From Clostridium brassicae (lineage in GTDB: Bacteria; Bacillota; Clostridia; Clostridiales; Clostridiaceae): a DNA stretch of 64,000 bases. The stretch is from the NCBI RefSeq assembly GCF_026738875.1, contig NZ_JAPQFJ010000004.1, positions 62,001-126,000 on the forward strand, in the 5' to 3' direction. A program made the translations under genes and the position numbers. Every line of letters starts with the position of its first letter. Position 1 is the first letter of the stretch. Below the pieces are notes generated by a model that was given only the letters and a program-made list of their open reading frames with translations, made no database searches and was not told the origin of the DNA. This document shows positions 8,867 to 16,607 of the stretch, one piece after another.

Positions 8867-9010
8867 ATAACCTTTTCTCCAATAAACGCTTACTTTAAAT
8901 ACTATGCATAAAGTTCTATTAAAATACGCCACTGAAACAAAATCTTAGAGCAATTTTATTTTAGTAATTAGTTCTAAATAACTAAATTTTTTAATTATTC
9001 ACGTATATAC

Positions 9011-9025
9011 ACAACAAAATGTTGT
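9011..9025. promoter_or_regulatory. Inverted repeat, candidate operator of the XRE regulator
   Basis: ACAACA-AAA-TGTTGT, perfect 6-bp arms, ending 6 nt upstream of the -35 box of the divergent-side promoter. Possible binding site for the adjacent helix-turn-helix protein. Confidence 0.4.
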
Positions 9026-9031
9026 ATATAG

Positions 9032-9060
9032 TTGACATTTGTATTTGTAAATAGTAATAT
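9032..9060 (+). promoter_or_regulatory. Sigma-A promoter of the XRE/membrane-protein unit
   Basis: TTGACA (9032-9037) and TAATAT (9055-9060) with a 17-nt spacer, 33 nt before the regulator ATG. Confidence 0.75.
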
Positions 9061-9093
9061 TAAATTATAAATAACAATAATCTGAGGTGTGAC

Positions 9094-9318
9094 ATGGTTA
9101 AAAGGAAAAAATTATTTAATACAAAAATAAAAGTACTTAGAGCTGAAAAAAACTTAACTCAAGAAGATTTAGCCATAGACTTAGGTGTTAATAGAGGTAC
9201 AATCTTAGAAATTGAAAGAGGAACTTTTAACCCTTCCTTAAAACTTGCTTTCGCTATAGCTAAATACTTTGATAAAACAGTAGATGAAATTTTTGAAATT
9301 TTGGAGGATGAAGAATGA
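9094..9318 (+). CDS. XRE-family (YozG-like) transcriptional regulator
   Basis: The 74-residue protein is almost entirely one Cro/C1 helix-turn-helix: TKIKVLRAEKNLTQEDLAID (helices 1-2), then NRGTILEIERGTFNPSLKLA with the recognition helix, then a C-terminal helix. Short stand-alone XRE proteins of this type commonly control an adjacent membrane protein. Its stop overlaps the start of the next gene (ATGA), so the two are coupled. A consensus promoter and an inverted repeat precede it. It is transcribed opposite to both flanking operons. Confidence 0.88.
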   Translation: MVKRKKLFNTKIKVLRAEKNLTQEDLAIDLGVNRGTILEIERGTFNPSLKLAFAIAKYFDKTVDEIFEILEDEE

Positions 9319-9947
9319 TGCTAACTACAAATAATTTATTAATATCTCTGAATATAATATTTGTTTCTCTTATAAGTTGTTCATTTCTAATAACATTATT
9401 AGGCGAAAAAGACGAATTAGAACTTTATTCATTTAATAACTCATTGAAAAATTCTGTTGTAATTGTTACTTTATGCCTATTAGTATATAGTTTTTATCTA
9501 TTAACATTAGGTAAAACTACTATTAGTATAAACACTATTTTATTCACCATAGAAGCAGTAGCACTTTTAAGCATGATTTTTTACTTTTTAGAACTGAAAG
9601 GATTAAGTTTTTCTATTAAAATAAAAAATAAAAAATTTGCAAACATTCTAATATATATTTCTATAGTTATAAGTGTTCTATCTACAATCAGCCTTGTTTT
9701 TAAACCTGATTTTTTTGCAAATGAGAAAGGATTAATACGATATGACGAATTAATCTTATATATAAATGTAATTTTATTAGGACTTATAATACCACTTTTT
9801 CCTTCGAAAAAGAAAAGTATCTCAAGAGAAGAGTATAAAAAAGAACAGAAAGAACTCAACAAAATTTTTAATATTTTCCTTTTAATTTATTTGATATTTA
9901 TGGTTGGATTAATCGGATATGTGATTTACAAAACAGTGTTAAATTAA
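9315..9947 (+). CDS. Six-helix membrane protein coupled to the XRE regulator
   Basis: No family recognised with confidence. The 210-residue protein has six hydrophobic segments (about residues 7-28, 45-65, 72-95, 110-132, 142-162 and 185-207). A charged stretch with Lys/Glu-rich KKKSISREEYKKEQKEL sits before the last helix and is probably cytoplasmic. The start codon overlaps the stop of the upstream XRE gene. Such XRE plus membrane-protein pairs are common in Firmicutes (DUF2178/DUF3796-like proteins), but I cannot assign a function. Confidence 0.8.
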   Translation: MMLTTNNLLISLNIIFVSLISCSFLITLLGEKDELELYSFNNSLKNSVVIVTLCLLVYSFYLLTLGKTTISINTILFTIEAVALLSMIFYFLELKGLSFSIKIKNKKFANILIYISIVISVLSTISLVFKPDFFANEKGLIRYDELILYINVILLGLIIPLFPSKKKSISREEYKKEQKELNKIFNIFLLIYLIFMVGLIGYVIYKTVLN

Positions 9948-9981
9948 ACTATCGCCATATTTTTTAGAGGAGGACTTTTAC

Positions 9982-10134
9982 ATGAATAATAAAACCAGCT
10001 ATGAAATAAATATTCTTAAACAAATTGATTGGGTGTTTATAATATTTTTGCTTGGTATTTTAGGAACCCCATTTTTTACCTATTCTTTTATTATATCATT
10101 AATTACTTGTCTATTTATAAAAGAAAATAATTAA
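9982..10134 (+). CDS. Small membrane protein, 50 residues
   Basis: A 50-codon frame preceded by an excellent ribosome site (AGAGGAGG, about 8 nt before the ATG), 34 nt after the six-helix protein. The product begins MNNKTSYEINILKQIDWVFI and has two short hydrophobic segments divided by GTPFFTY. No family is recognised. The strong ribosome site and same-strand position support a real gene cotranscribed with the XRE unit. Confidence 0.6.
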   Translation: MNNKTSYEINILKQIDWVFIIFLLGILGTPFFTYSFIISLITCLFIKENN

Positions 10135-10320
10135 AAAGATTTAATTGTTCAAACTAAGGTATGTTTGAAGAAATTGTTGTTTAGTAAAATTAAAATGCTA
10201 CTTTATAAAAACACTATTATAAGTTACAATAAATAGGGTTGGAATCTTAATGGCGGTAGAAATTAGATAAACGCTATAATGAAAAATATTATAAACGACT
10301 TTTATTTTGGAGGATTTTTA

Positions 10321-10422
10321 ATGGATAATTCAAGCTTTTTCCCTTTATTAGCAGGGTTACTTGTAGTTATTTTTATTGTCTGCTTTGGATATTTTACTGA
10401 AATTAGAAATAAAAATAAATAA
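10321..10422 (+). CDS. Single-helix microprotein, 33 residues
   Basis: A 33-codon frame with GGAGG 7 nt before the ATG. The product has a short N-terminus, one transmembrane helix (FPLLAGLLVVIFIVCFGYF) and a charged tail ending RNKNK. A TATAAT at 10275-10280 may be its own -10 box, though no good -35 is visible. A bidirectional terminator follows at 10460-10489. Function unknown; single-pass microproteins of this kind can modulate a membrane partner, which is inference. Confidence 0.5.
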   Translation: MDNSSFFPLLAGLLVVIFIVCFGYFTEIRNKNK

Positions 10423-10459
10423 ACATAAGTGTTTAAAATTTAAAAATTTAACTAAAAAC

Positions 10460-10489
10460 AAAAATGCTACCTTTTTAGATAGCATTTTT
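10460..10489. terminator. Bidirectional rho-independent terminator
   Basis: AAAAATGCTA and TAGCATTTTT pair with a 10-nt loop between the convergent microprotein gene and speB, with A/T runs on both sides. Confidence 0.8.
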
Positions 10490-10497
10490 TATTATCT

Positions 10498-11352
10498 TTA
10501 TTTTGATATTGCTAACACCAATTCTCTTAATATCTTACAAGCAACTGCATTTGATACCCCACTTGTATCGTACTGTGGAGATAATTCAACAATATCAGCA
10601 CCTACAATATTTAAATCCTTCATAAGATTTATAGCCTCCACCATTTCCTTAAAAGTTATTCCACCTGGCTCAGGTGTACCTGTTCCTGAAAAAATAGAGG
10701 GATCTAAAACATCTAAATCTATAGTTATATATACCGGGCTATTGCCTATTTCTTTAACTGCTTCTGCTAGTCCATCACAAGAAAACTTTGTTAAATTCGT
10801 ATGCTCTTTGGCCCATTCAAATTCCGTTTTCTCTCCTGATCTTATTCCAAATTGATATATTTTATTGTCTCCAAGGAAATCCCAAACCCTTTTTATAACT
10901 GATGCATGAGATAATTTTTCTCCCATATAATCTTCTCTAAGATCAGTATGAGCATCAAAATGAATTAGATACATATGATTATACTTTTCATACACAGCAT
11001 TAATAGCAGGTAGAGATACGAGATGTTCTCCTCCTATCATAACGGGTGTTTTATCATCTCTTACAATTTCTGATGCAAACTCATAAATTAAATTTAGAAC
11101 TTTTTCTGTATTTCCAAAAGGAAACTCTAAATCTCCTGCATCAAACACATTTACACATTCCAAATCTTTATCTAAATAAGGACTATATGTTTCAAGCCCA
11201 TAAGATTCATTTCTCATTATATTAGGTGCAAATCTAGTTCCTGGTCTAAAAGAAGTTGTTCCATCAAAAGGGCTTCCAAAAACAATTATGCTTGACTCCT
11301 CATATTCATTGTCAAATCCCATAAAAGTTGATACATTTTTAGATGTTTTCAT
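10498..11352 (-). CDS. speB: Agmatinase
   Basis: Hydrolyses agmatine to putrescine and urea. The 284-residue ureohydrolase shows the binuclear manganese motifs GGEHLVSLPA, HFDAHTDLRED and IDLDVLDPSIFSGTGTPEPG. It overlaps the end of speE by 14 nt, with AAGGAG 10 nt before its ATG inside speE. With speA upstream it completes the arginine-agmatine-putrescine route. Agmatinase rather than arginase is supported by this context. Confidence 0.95.
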   Translation of the reverse strand: MKTSKNVSTFMGFDNEYEESSIIVFGSPFDGTTSFRPGTRFAPNIMRNESYGLETYSPYLDKDLECVNVFDAGDLEFPFGNTEKVLNLIYEFASEIVRDDKTPVMIGGEHLVSLPAINAVYEKYNHMYLIHFDAHTDLREDYMGEKLSHASVIKRVWDFLGDNKIYQFGIRSGEKTEFEWAKEHTNLTKFSCDGLAEAVKEIGNSPVYITIDLDVLDPSIFSGTGTPEPGGITFKEMVEAINLMKDLNIVGADIVELSPQYDTSGVSNAVACKILRELVLAISK

Positions 11353-12193
11353 TTTTCAACATCTCCTTAACATAAGTAGGTAAGGCAAATGCTCCTACAT
11401 GAATGTCTGTGTTATAATATTTAGTCTTTATGCCTAAGTTATTCCATCTTTCAGCATCTAAATCTTTTATTGGATCTAATGCCTTTGAAGCAAATCCAAA
11501 TAGCCAATGTCCTGATGGATAGGTTGGCATATGGTACTGATACGCCTTCGCTATAGGAAATATTTTACTAATTTTATTATGTGCTCTTCTCATCTCTCTA
11601 GCATTCTGAGAATAATAAGGACTTTCATTTTGGTTTACCAGGATTCCTTTTTCCGTAAGTGCTCTATAACAATTTGTGTAAAACTCTGTTGTAAAAAGAC
11701 CTTCTCCTGGTCCTATTGGATCAGTTGAATCCACTAGTATAAGATCATACATATTATCTTTTCCTTGTACAAACTTTATTCCATCTTCAAAATATAAATT
11801 TACCCTAGGATCATCTAGTTTTGATGCTGTAAAAGGAAGATACTGCTTTGAAGCTTTAACAACAACTTCATCTATCTCAACCATATCTATTTTCTCTATA
11901 GTACTATATCTTGTTAATTCCCTTACTGTTCCTCCATCTCCCGCTCCAATTACTAGAACACTTTTGATTTCTGGGTTAGTTGCCATAGCAACATGAGTTA
12001 TCATATCATGATATATAAATTCATCCTTTTGGGTTACCATAACAAGTCCGTCTATTGTAAGAAGTCTACCAAACTCTTCAGTTTCAAAAACATCTATTTG
12101 TTGAAAATCGCTTTTTTCAGAGTAAATGTGCTTCTTTACCTTGGTAGAGAATCTCACATTATCTGTATGTTCTTCAGTGTACCACAATTCCAT
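11339..12193 (-). CDS. speE: Spermidine synthase
   Basis: Transfers aminopropyl from decarboxylated S-adenosylmethionine to putrescine. The protein starts MELWYTEEHTDNVRFS and has the nucleotide-binding loop VLVIGAGDGGTVRELTR and the active-site region DLILVDSTDPIGPGEGLFT, both typical of the family. Of two ATGs (12199 and 12193) the second is chosen: GGAGG lies 8 nt before it but only 2 nt before the first. It follows speD by about 30 nt. Length 284 is normal. Confidence 0.95.
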   Translation of the reverse strand: MELWYTEEHTDNVRFSTKVKKHIYSEKSDFQQIDVFETEEFGRLLTIDGLVMVTQKDEFIYHDMITHVAMATNPEIKSVLVIGAGDGGTVRELTRYSTIEKIDMVEIDEVVVKASKQYLPFTASKLDDPRVNLYFEDGIKFVQGKDNMYDLILVDSTDPIGPGEGLFTTEFYTNCYRALTEKGILVNQNESPYYSQNAREMRRAHNKISKIFPIAKAYQYHMPTYPSGHWLFGFASKALDPIKDLDAERWNNLGIKTKYYNTDIHVGAFALPTYVKEMLKNENI

Positions 12194-12223
12194 TACCATT
12201 ACCTCCGGGACTAAAAAATATTG

Positions 12224-12634
12224 TTATACTGCCTTATAATTAATTTGGCCTAAGTCTTCATGTGCATTATGTCTTATTCTATCTACAAGACCTCTCGCAA
12301 CTTCTGATGCTTCATGTTTTTCAGCTTGAAGCTTTTCCTTGAGATAATCAAAAGCTACCCATGGATTTACTGAATCACCACAAGTAAATAAATCTACAGA
12401 TGCATAACCATATTCTGGCCATGTGTGAATTGTTAAATGAGATTCTTGTATTATAACAGCTCCACTAACTCCCCACGGATTAAACATATGAAAACAACTG
12501 GTTACTATTGTAGCTTTAGCTTCTACTGCTGCTTCATTCATGTATTTTTCAATTAAAGCATGATTATTCAATATATCTTTATCACAGTTGTAAAATTCAA
12601 CTAAAATATGTCTTCCTAATTGTTCTATTTTCAT
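12224..12634 (-). CDS. speD: S-adenosylmethionine decarboxylase proenzyme
   Basis: Supplies decarboxylated SAM for spermidine synthesis. The 136-residue proenzyme has the self-cleavage site in [12 protein letters not shown]: cleavage between Glu and Ser yields the pyruvoyl cofactor from Ser. The catalytic CGDS motif is also present ([12 protein letters not shown]). It belongs to the short bacterial (class 1b, SpeH-type) form. Three related palindromes lie 106-200 nt upstream and may control it. Confidence 0.95.
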   Translation of the reverse strand: MKIEQLGRHILVEFYNCDKDILNNHALIEKYMNEAAVEAKATIVTSCFHMFNPWGVSGAVIIQESHLTIHTWPEYGYASVDLFTCGDSVNPWVAFDYLKEKLQAEKHEASEVARGLVDRIRHNAHEDLGQINYKAV

Positions 12635-12739
12635 TTAGAACCTCCCTTTTAATAGTTTATCCTATTATATTTTTTATATGCTATTGCCAGTCATTTCAAG
12701 TGTTTCCTAATATGTATAATATGCATTATTTTTAATTTT

Positions 12740-12833
12740 GTTTACTATTTCTAAACATAAAATTTATAAAATCGTTAGTTTACTTAAAGTAAACTTTGTG
12801 TTTACTTTTGTTTTTTGTTTACTATAAGTAAAC
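12740..12833. promoter_or_regulatory. Cluster of GTTTACT-N3-AGTAAAC palindromes upstream of speD
   Basis: Two 17-bp palindromes are perfect in both arms: 12778-12794 (spacer TAA) and 12817-12833 (spacer ATA). A degenerate copy lies at 12740-12756 (GTTTACT then TCTAAAC). Isolated half sites occur near 12800 and 12849. An additional TATATAGT/ACTATATA repeat spans 12845-12868. The 422-nt gap between speA and speD holds these sites and the speA terminator and no gene that I can support. Confidence 0.6.
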
Positions 12834-12942
12834 TTATTGTTTGTATATAGTAAACATTCACTATATATAAATATACTAATTTTTTATAGATTGTCAATAT
12901 ATTTTTTTGTTTTTTAATAAAAATATTTATAAATTTAAAGAA

Positions 12943-12976
12943 AAATCTAGTAATTTTTTCATTTTTTACTAGATTT
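12943..12976 (-). terminator. Terminator of speA
   Basis: Eleven-bp arms AAATCTAGTAA/TTACTAGATTT with a 12-nt loop, 80 nt after the speA stop. The U-tract is imperfect. Confidence 0.6.
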
Positions 12977-13056
12977 CTAAAGATTTGTATTATGTTTTTT
13001 GTGTAAAAATAAAATTTTTCTCTGAAATTTTATAATTTTACTATAATATCCATTTT

Positions 13057-14508
13057 TTAAGTTCCCAACACTTTAATCCTCTCAACATAAGGATCTTCTG
13101 TATCTGTAAGCATGCTATGCTGATTTTTTAAAAACTTTATATATTCTATAATATCCCTACTTATTCTTTCTCCCGGAGTAACTATAGGAATTCCTGGTGG
13201 ATATGCCATAATGGACTCTCCACTTATTTCCCCCTCTGCTTCATCTAGTTTTACTATCTTTTTTGTTGCATAAAAAGCATTTCTAGGAGAAACTATAACT
13301 TGTGGATTCTTTAATGCAACTTTATCAAATTCAAATTCATTACCTTTATACTTTTTACTCATATCTTTTAAAGCATTCACTAAAGTGTTAATAGAATCTT
13401 CATTATCTCCAACACTTACTATAGCTAATATATTAAATACATCTCCAAGTTCTACTTGAATGTTATATTCATCCCTTAAAATGTCATAAGCTTTAAAGCC
13501 GGTTATACCTAATCCCTTAACACACACACCTAATTTAGTTTCATCAAAATTATATACACCAGCTTCTCCAACAAGCTCTTTACTAAAAGCATATAATCCA
13601 TCTATCTTGTTTATTTCTTCTCTAGCTTTTCTAGTAAGCTCTAAAATTTTAGACAAAACCTTTTCTCCATCCATAACCAGCATCTTTCTTGCTACATCAA
13701 GGCTTGCCATTAAAAGATAAGATGCACTAGTAGTTTGTGATAAATTTAGTATAGTTTTAACTGTATTCTTATCAATCAACCCTTCATTTAACAGTAAAAC
13801 TGAACTTTGTGTAAGAGATCCTCCTGTTTTATGAAGACTTGCAGCAGCCATATCTGCACCTAGCTCCATTGCACCCTTTGGTAAATTTTCATGAAATCTA
13901 AAATGAGCTCCATGTGCCTCATCTACTAAAACTACCATTCCATGTTTATGGGCAGTTTTAATTATTTTTTTTAAATCCGACACTGCTCCATAGTAAGTTG
14001 GATTTATGAGAAATACTGCCTTTACATCTGGATTTTCAGCTATAGCACGTTCAATATTTTCTACTGATACACCCATAGCTATACCCAACTCATCATTAAC
14101 TTCTGGTTGAACATATACAGGTAATGCACCGCTTAATATTAATCCATTTATAGCTGATTTATGAGCATTTCTAGGCATTATAATCTTATCTCCAGGCTTA
14201 CATACACTCATAATCATAGCTTGAACACCTGCTGATGTTCCATTTACTAGGAAAAAAGCATGATCAGAACAATAGGCATCTGCCATTAATTCTTCTGCAT
14301 CCTTAATAACAGTTATTGGATTGCTGATATTATCAAGACATTTCATAGAATTAACATCGATCTCTAGTACTCTCTCTCCAACATATTCTACAAATTCAGG
14401 TATACCTTTACCATGCTTGTGCCCTGGTACATCAAACGGTACTACATTTTTTTCATTGTATTCTTTTAAAGCGTCAAATAATGGAGTTCTGTTTTGATTC
14501 CTTATCAT
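13057..14508 (-). CDS. speA: Arginine decarboxylase, Orn/Lys/Arg decarboxylase family
   Basis: PLP enzyme converting arginine to agmatine, the first step of the polyamine route encoded here. Visible motifs are FDVPGHKHGKG near the N-terminus, LVDEAHGAHF, and SLHKTGGSLTQ with the PLP-binding Lys near residue 227. The C-terminal segment AYPPGIPIVTPGE is characteristic of the aspartate-aminotransferase-fold decarboxylases. Lysine decarboxylase is a possible alternative, but linkage to agmatinase favours arginine. The start is ATG 14508, 6 nt after AAGGTGG; an upstream TTG at 14514 is too close to that site. Confidence 0.92.
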   Translation of the reverse strand: MIRNQNRTPLFDALKEYNEKNVVPFDVPGHKHGKGIPEFVEYVGERVLEIDVNSMKCLDNISNPITVIKDAEELMADAYCSDHAFFLVNGTSAGVQAMIMSVCKPGDKIIMPRNAHKSAINGLILSGALPVYVQPEVNDELGIAMGVSVENIERAIAENPDVKAVFLINPTYYGAVSDLKKIIKTAHKHGMVVLVDEAHGAHFRFHENLPKGAMELGADMAAASLHKTGGSLTQSSVLLLNEGLIDKNTVKTILNLSQTTSASYLLMASLDVARKMLVMDGEKVLSKILELTRKAREEINKIDGLYAFSKELVGEAGVYNFDETKLGVCVKGLGITGFKAYDILRDEYNIQVELGDVFNILAIVSVGDNEDSINTLVNALKDMSKKYKGNEFEFDKVALKNPQVIVSPRNAFYATKKIVKLDEAEGEISGESIMAYPPGIPIVTPGERISRDIIEYIKFLKNQHSMLTDTEDPYVERIKVLGT

Positions 14509-14560
14509 TTTCAACCACCTTTTTCAAGAAAATTAATACTAGCAATTTACAATACATGAT

Positions 14561-14589
14561 ATGTTATACCATGAAATTCCCCTTGTCAA
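14561..14589 (-). promoter_or_regulatory. Sigma-A promoter of speA
   Basis: On the minus strand TTGACA (14584-14589) and TAACAT (14561-14566) have a 17-nt spacer, about 50 nt before the speA start. Confidence 0.75.
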
Positions 14590-14656
14590 TATACTATTTT
14601 TTTACATTTTAGGCTTTAAATTTAACAAACTTTTTTTGTTTCATGGTCTAGAATTT

Positions 14657-15283
14657 TCAATTAAAATTCTTAACTTTATATAAAAACTTATTAATATTTT
14701 CTTCTTCTTCTTTATATTTTTCTTCTGTCATTTCTCCCCTACCTAATCTATCACACAAAGACAGCAATGCAACTTCGTCTGGAGATACTTGCAAAATCAT
14801 ATTTTTAACATCAGCAAAAGGTAAGTCTTTTACAACAAAAAGAATTTGCATATGCCATCTTACTAAATAACACACCTTATCAATAAATTCTTTCTCCCCT
14901 GTAAGTTCTTCTAAAAACTTTCTTGCTATCTTTTCTCCTTGTATATCATGTTCATAAGCAGTTATTCTTCCTTTTCTAAGTTTTGTAGTAGGTTTTTTCC
15001 CTAAATCATGAAGAAATGCAGCCCACATAAAGGCATGTGGCTCTTCACTCAACGTCTTTCTTTCAGCAGCATTATCTACTACCATCATAGTGTGATTCCA
15101 AACACTCCCTTCTGGATGATGTTTAGGCGATTGCGGCACATCTTTCAATTCCTCTAACAAATTAAACGGATATATTTTAGGAAACTCTCCCTCTTTAATT
15201 AAATTATTAAAATAATCTGAAGGTTTTTCATCATTCATTAAATGTATATTAAACTCCTCAAAAATAAGCTTTTTGTCCCTCAT
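14657..15283 (-). CDS. HD-domain phosphohydrolase
   Basis: The 208-residue protein carries an HD metal-binding domain: EGSVWNHTMMVVDNA supplies the first His, FLHDLGKKPTT the HD pair, and YEHDIQGEKIARKF plus VRWHMQ further His residues. This arrangement resembles the HD domain of CCA-adding enzymes and cyanobacterial-type phosphohydrolases, but the nucleotidyltransferase part is absent. Substrate unknown. It stands alone, downstream of the DUF4829 gene with a terminator between them. Confidence 0.85.
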   Translation of the reverse strand: MRDKKLIFEEFNIHLMNDEKPSDYFNNLIKEGEFPKIYPFNLLEELKDVPQSPKHHPEGSVWNHTMMVVDNAAERKTLSEEPHAFMWAAFLHDLGKKPTTKLRKGRITAYEHDIQGEKIARKFLEELTGEKEFIDKVCYLVRWHMQILFVVKDLPFADVKNMILQVSPDEVALLSLCDRLGRGEMTEEKYKEEEENINKFLYKVKNFN

Positions 15284-15634
15284 ATATTTCTCCTTTAAAT
15301 AATATAATTTATCTATTCTTTGTTATTGTTCCATGACATAAAATAATTTATTATAATATACTCACCTTTTTAAAATTTCATTTTTATATACATCTAGTTA
15401 ACATAAAAAAATGTACATTTAATATTTTAATGAAATCATTACTATTCATAAATTAATTTTTGAGTCATTTTATTGTATATTTTTTATTTGATATAATTTT
15501 CTGAAATATTTTTTTAATTTTGTACTATATTTAAAATGATTTTATTTTTTATATTTTACAATTTTATTTAGTAATTCTAATCTAGATTTTAAATTATTGA
15601 GTTGATTATAGCGAAATTCATTTATCAACAATAT
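15284..15634. other. AT-rich intergenic region
   Basis: No frame with a ribosome site and no clear structured element seen; it probably carries the promoter of the HD-domain gene. Confidence 0.5.
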
Positions 15635-15687
15635 AAAAAAGCTATACCTCAAAGTGATGTTTTTAAAAAAACACTTTGAGGCATAGC
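15635..15687 (-). terminator. Terminator of the DUF4829 gene
   Basis: Sixteen-bp stem (15641-15656 with 15672-15687, one A-C mismatch) followed on the minus strand by six T. Located 116 nt after the gene. Confidence 0.8.
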
Positions 15688-15802
15688 CTTATGAAACAAT
15701 TTAAATTAGCATATATCCCTTTAAATTACACACCTTATTTTTTTAATAAAATTTTTAAGCAAAAAAGGTATACTAAAAAATTTGTTTTTAAATGTAATAT
15801 AT

Positions 15803-16285
15803 CTACAACTCACCAAAATCATCTATAAGCCAAGGAGAGTTTTCATCTTTCCTAATAACATTAAACCACCAAACATATTTTCCACTTTCTTGAGCACTTT
15901 TATTATTTTCTTTATATTTAACACGATAGGTGACTCTAAAAACTTTAAGATTTTTCTCAGTAGTTCCATTTACACTACCCTGTCCATCTTTTAAATAACT
16001 CCCTTTGATGTTATTATTCATCTCTTCTTGTATACCTATTAGCTTTATACTTTCTAAATCGTCATATCCCCAAACCACATTAGGGCTTTTGAACCTATCT
16101 GTTAGAGTTGATAAAACCTTTTCTTTGTTCTTTTCATTTTCGTATTTAAAGTAGTTTCTAACTACAGTTTCAGCAGCTTTTGTATCAGGATCATTCCCTA
16201 TTTTTAACCTTCCAGTTGCAGCACAAACAGAAAATATTATGCTTCCCAAAAGTGCAGCGCCTATTATGAAATTTTTAAATTTCAT
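15803..16285 (-). CDS. Secreted or membrane-anchored DUF4829 protein
   Basis: The 160-residue protein has an N-terminal signal or anchor (KFKNFIIGAALLGSIIFSVC). An NTF2-like domain follows: AETVVRNYFKYENEKNKEKVLSTLTDRF, then VVWGYDDLESIKLIGI, then the C-terminal WWFNVIRKDENSPWLIDDFG. This pattern matches the DUF4829 family of clostridia. A Cys near residue 21 is not in a good lipobox. Function unknown; the protein is predicted to act outside the membrane. Confidence 0.75.
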   Translation of the reverse strand: MKFKNFIIGAALLGSIIFSVCAATGRLKIGNDPDTKAAETVVRNYFKYENEKNKEKVLSTLTDRFKSPNVVWGYDDLESIKLIGIQEEMNNNIKGSYLKDGQGSVNGTTEKNLKVFRVTYRVKYKENNKSAQESGKYVWWFNVIRKDENSPWLIDDFGEL

Positions 16286-16450
16286 AGATTAAATCCTCCG
16301 TTTTTTAACTAATGTACTATTTGTTTATATATTATCTTATTAACTCATGTATTAAATATTAATTCCATTATAATACAAAATGATTAACATTAATAATTTA
16401 TTGAAAAATTTCCTAATATAAAAAACTTATTTGAAACTTTAGTAAATATA

Positions 16451-16485
16451 AAAACTGTTGATAGTGTATACTTATCAACAGTTTT
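16451..16485 (-). terminator. Terminator of the antiporter operon
   Basis: AAAACTGTTGATA/TATCAACAGTTTT, 13-bp stem with a 9-nt loop, about 120 nt after the last operon gene. The rest of this 322-nt gap is AT-rich with no gene seen. Confidence 0.75.
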
Positions 16486-16607
16486 AAATAAAATCATATA
16501 AAAATAAATATATAATCTAATATAATGTTTTATAAAATAATGCATTATATTCCTTTTAATTACTATATAATTTATAAGCAGAAATACGCTTTAGGAAAAA
16601 CTTAACT

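Noticed and set aside
10376-10855. Plus-strand frame of 159 codons overlapping the microprotein gene and speB
   Set aside because: Crosses the bidirectional terminator and is antisense to speB; no ribosome site.
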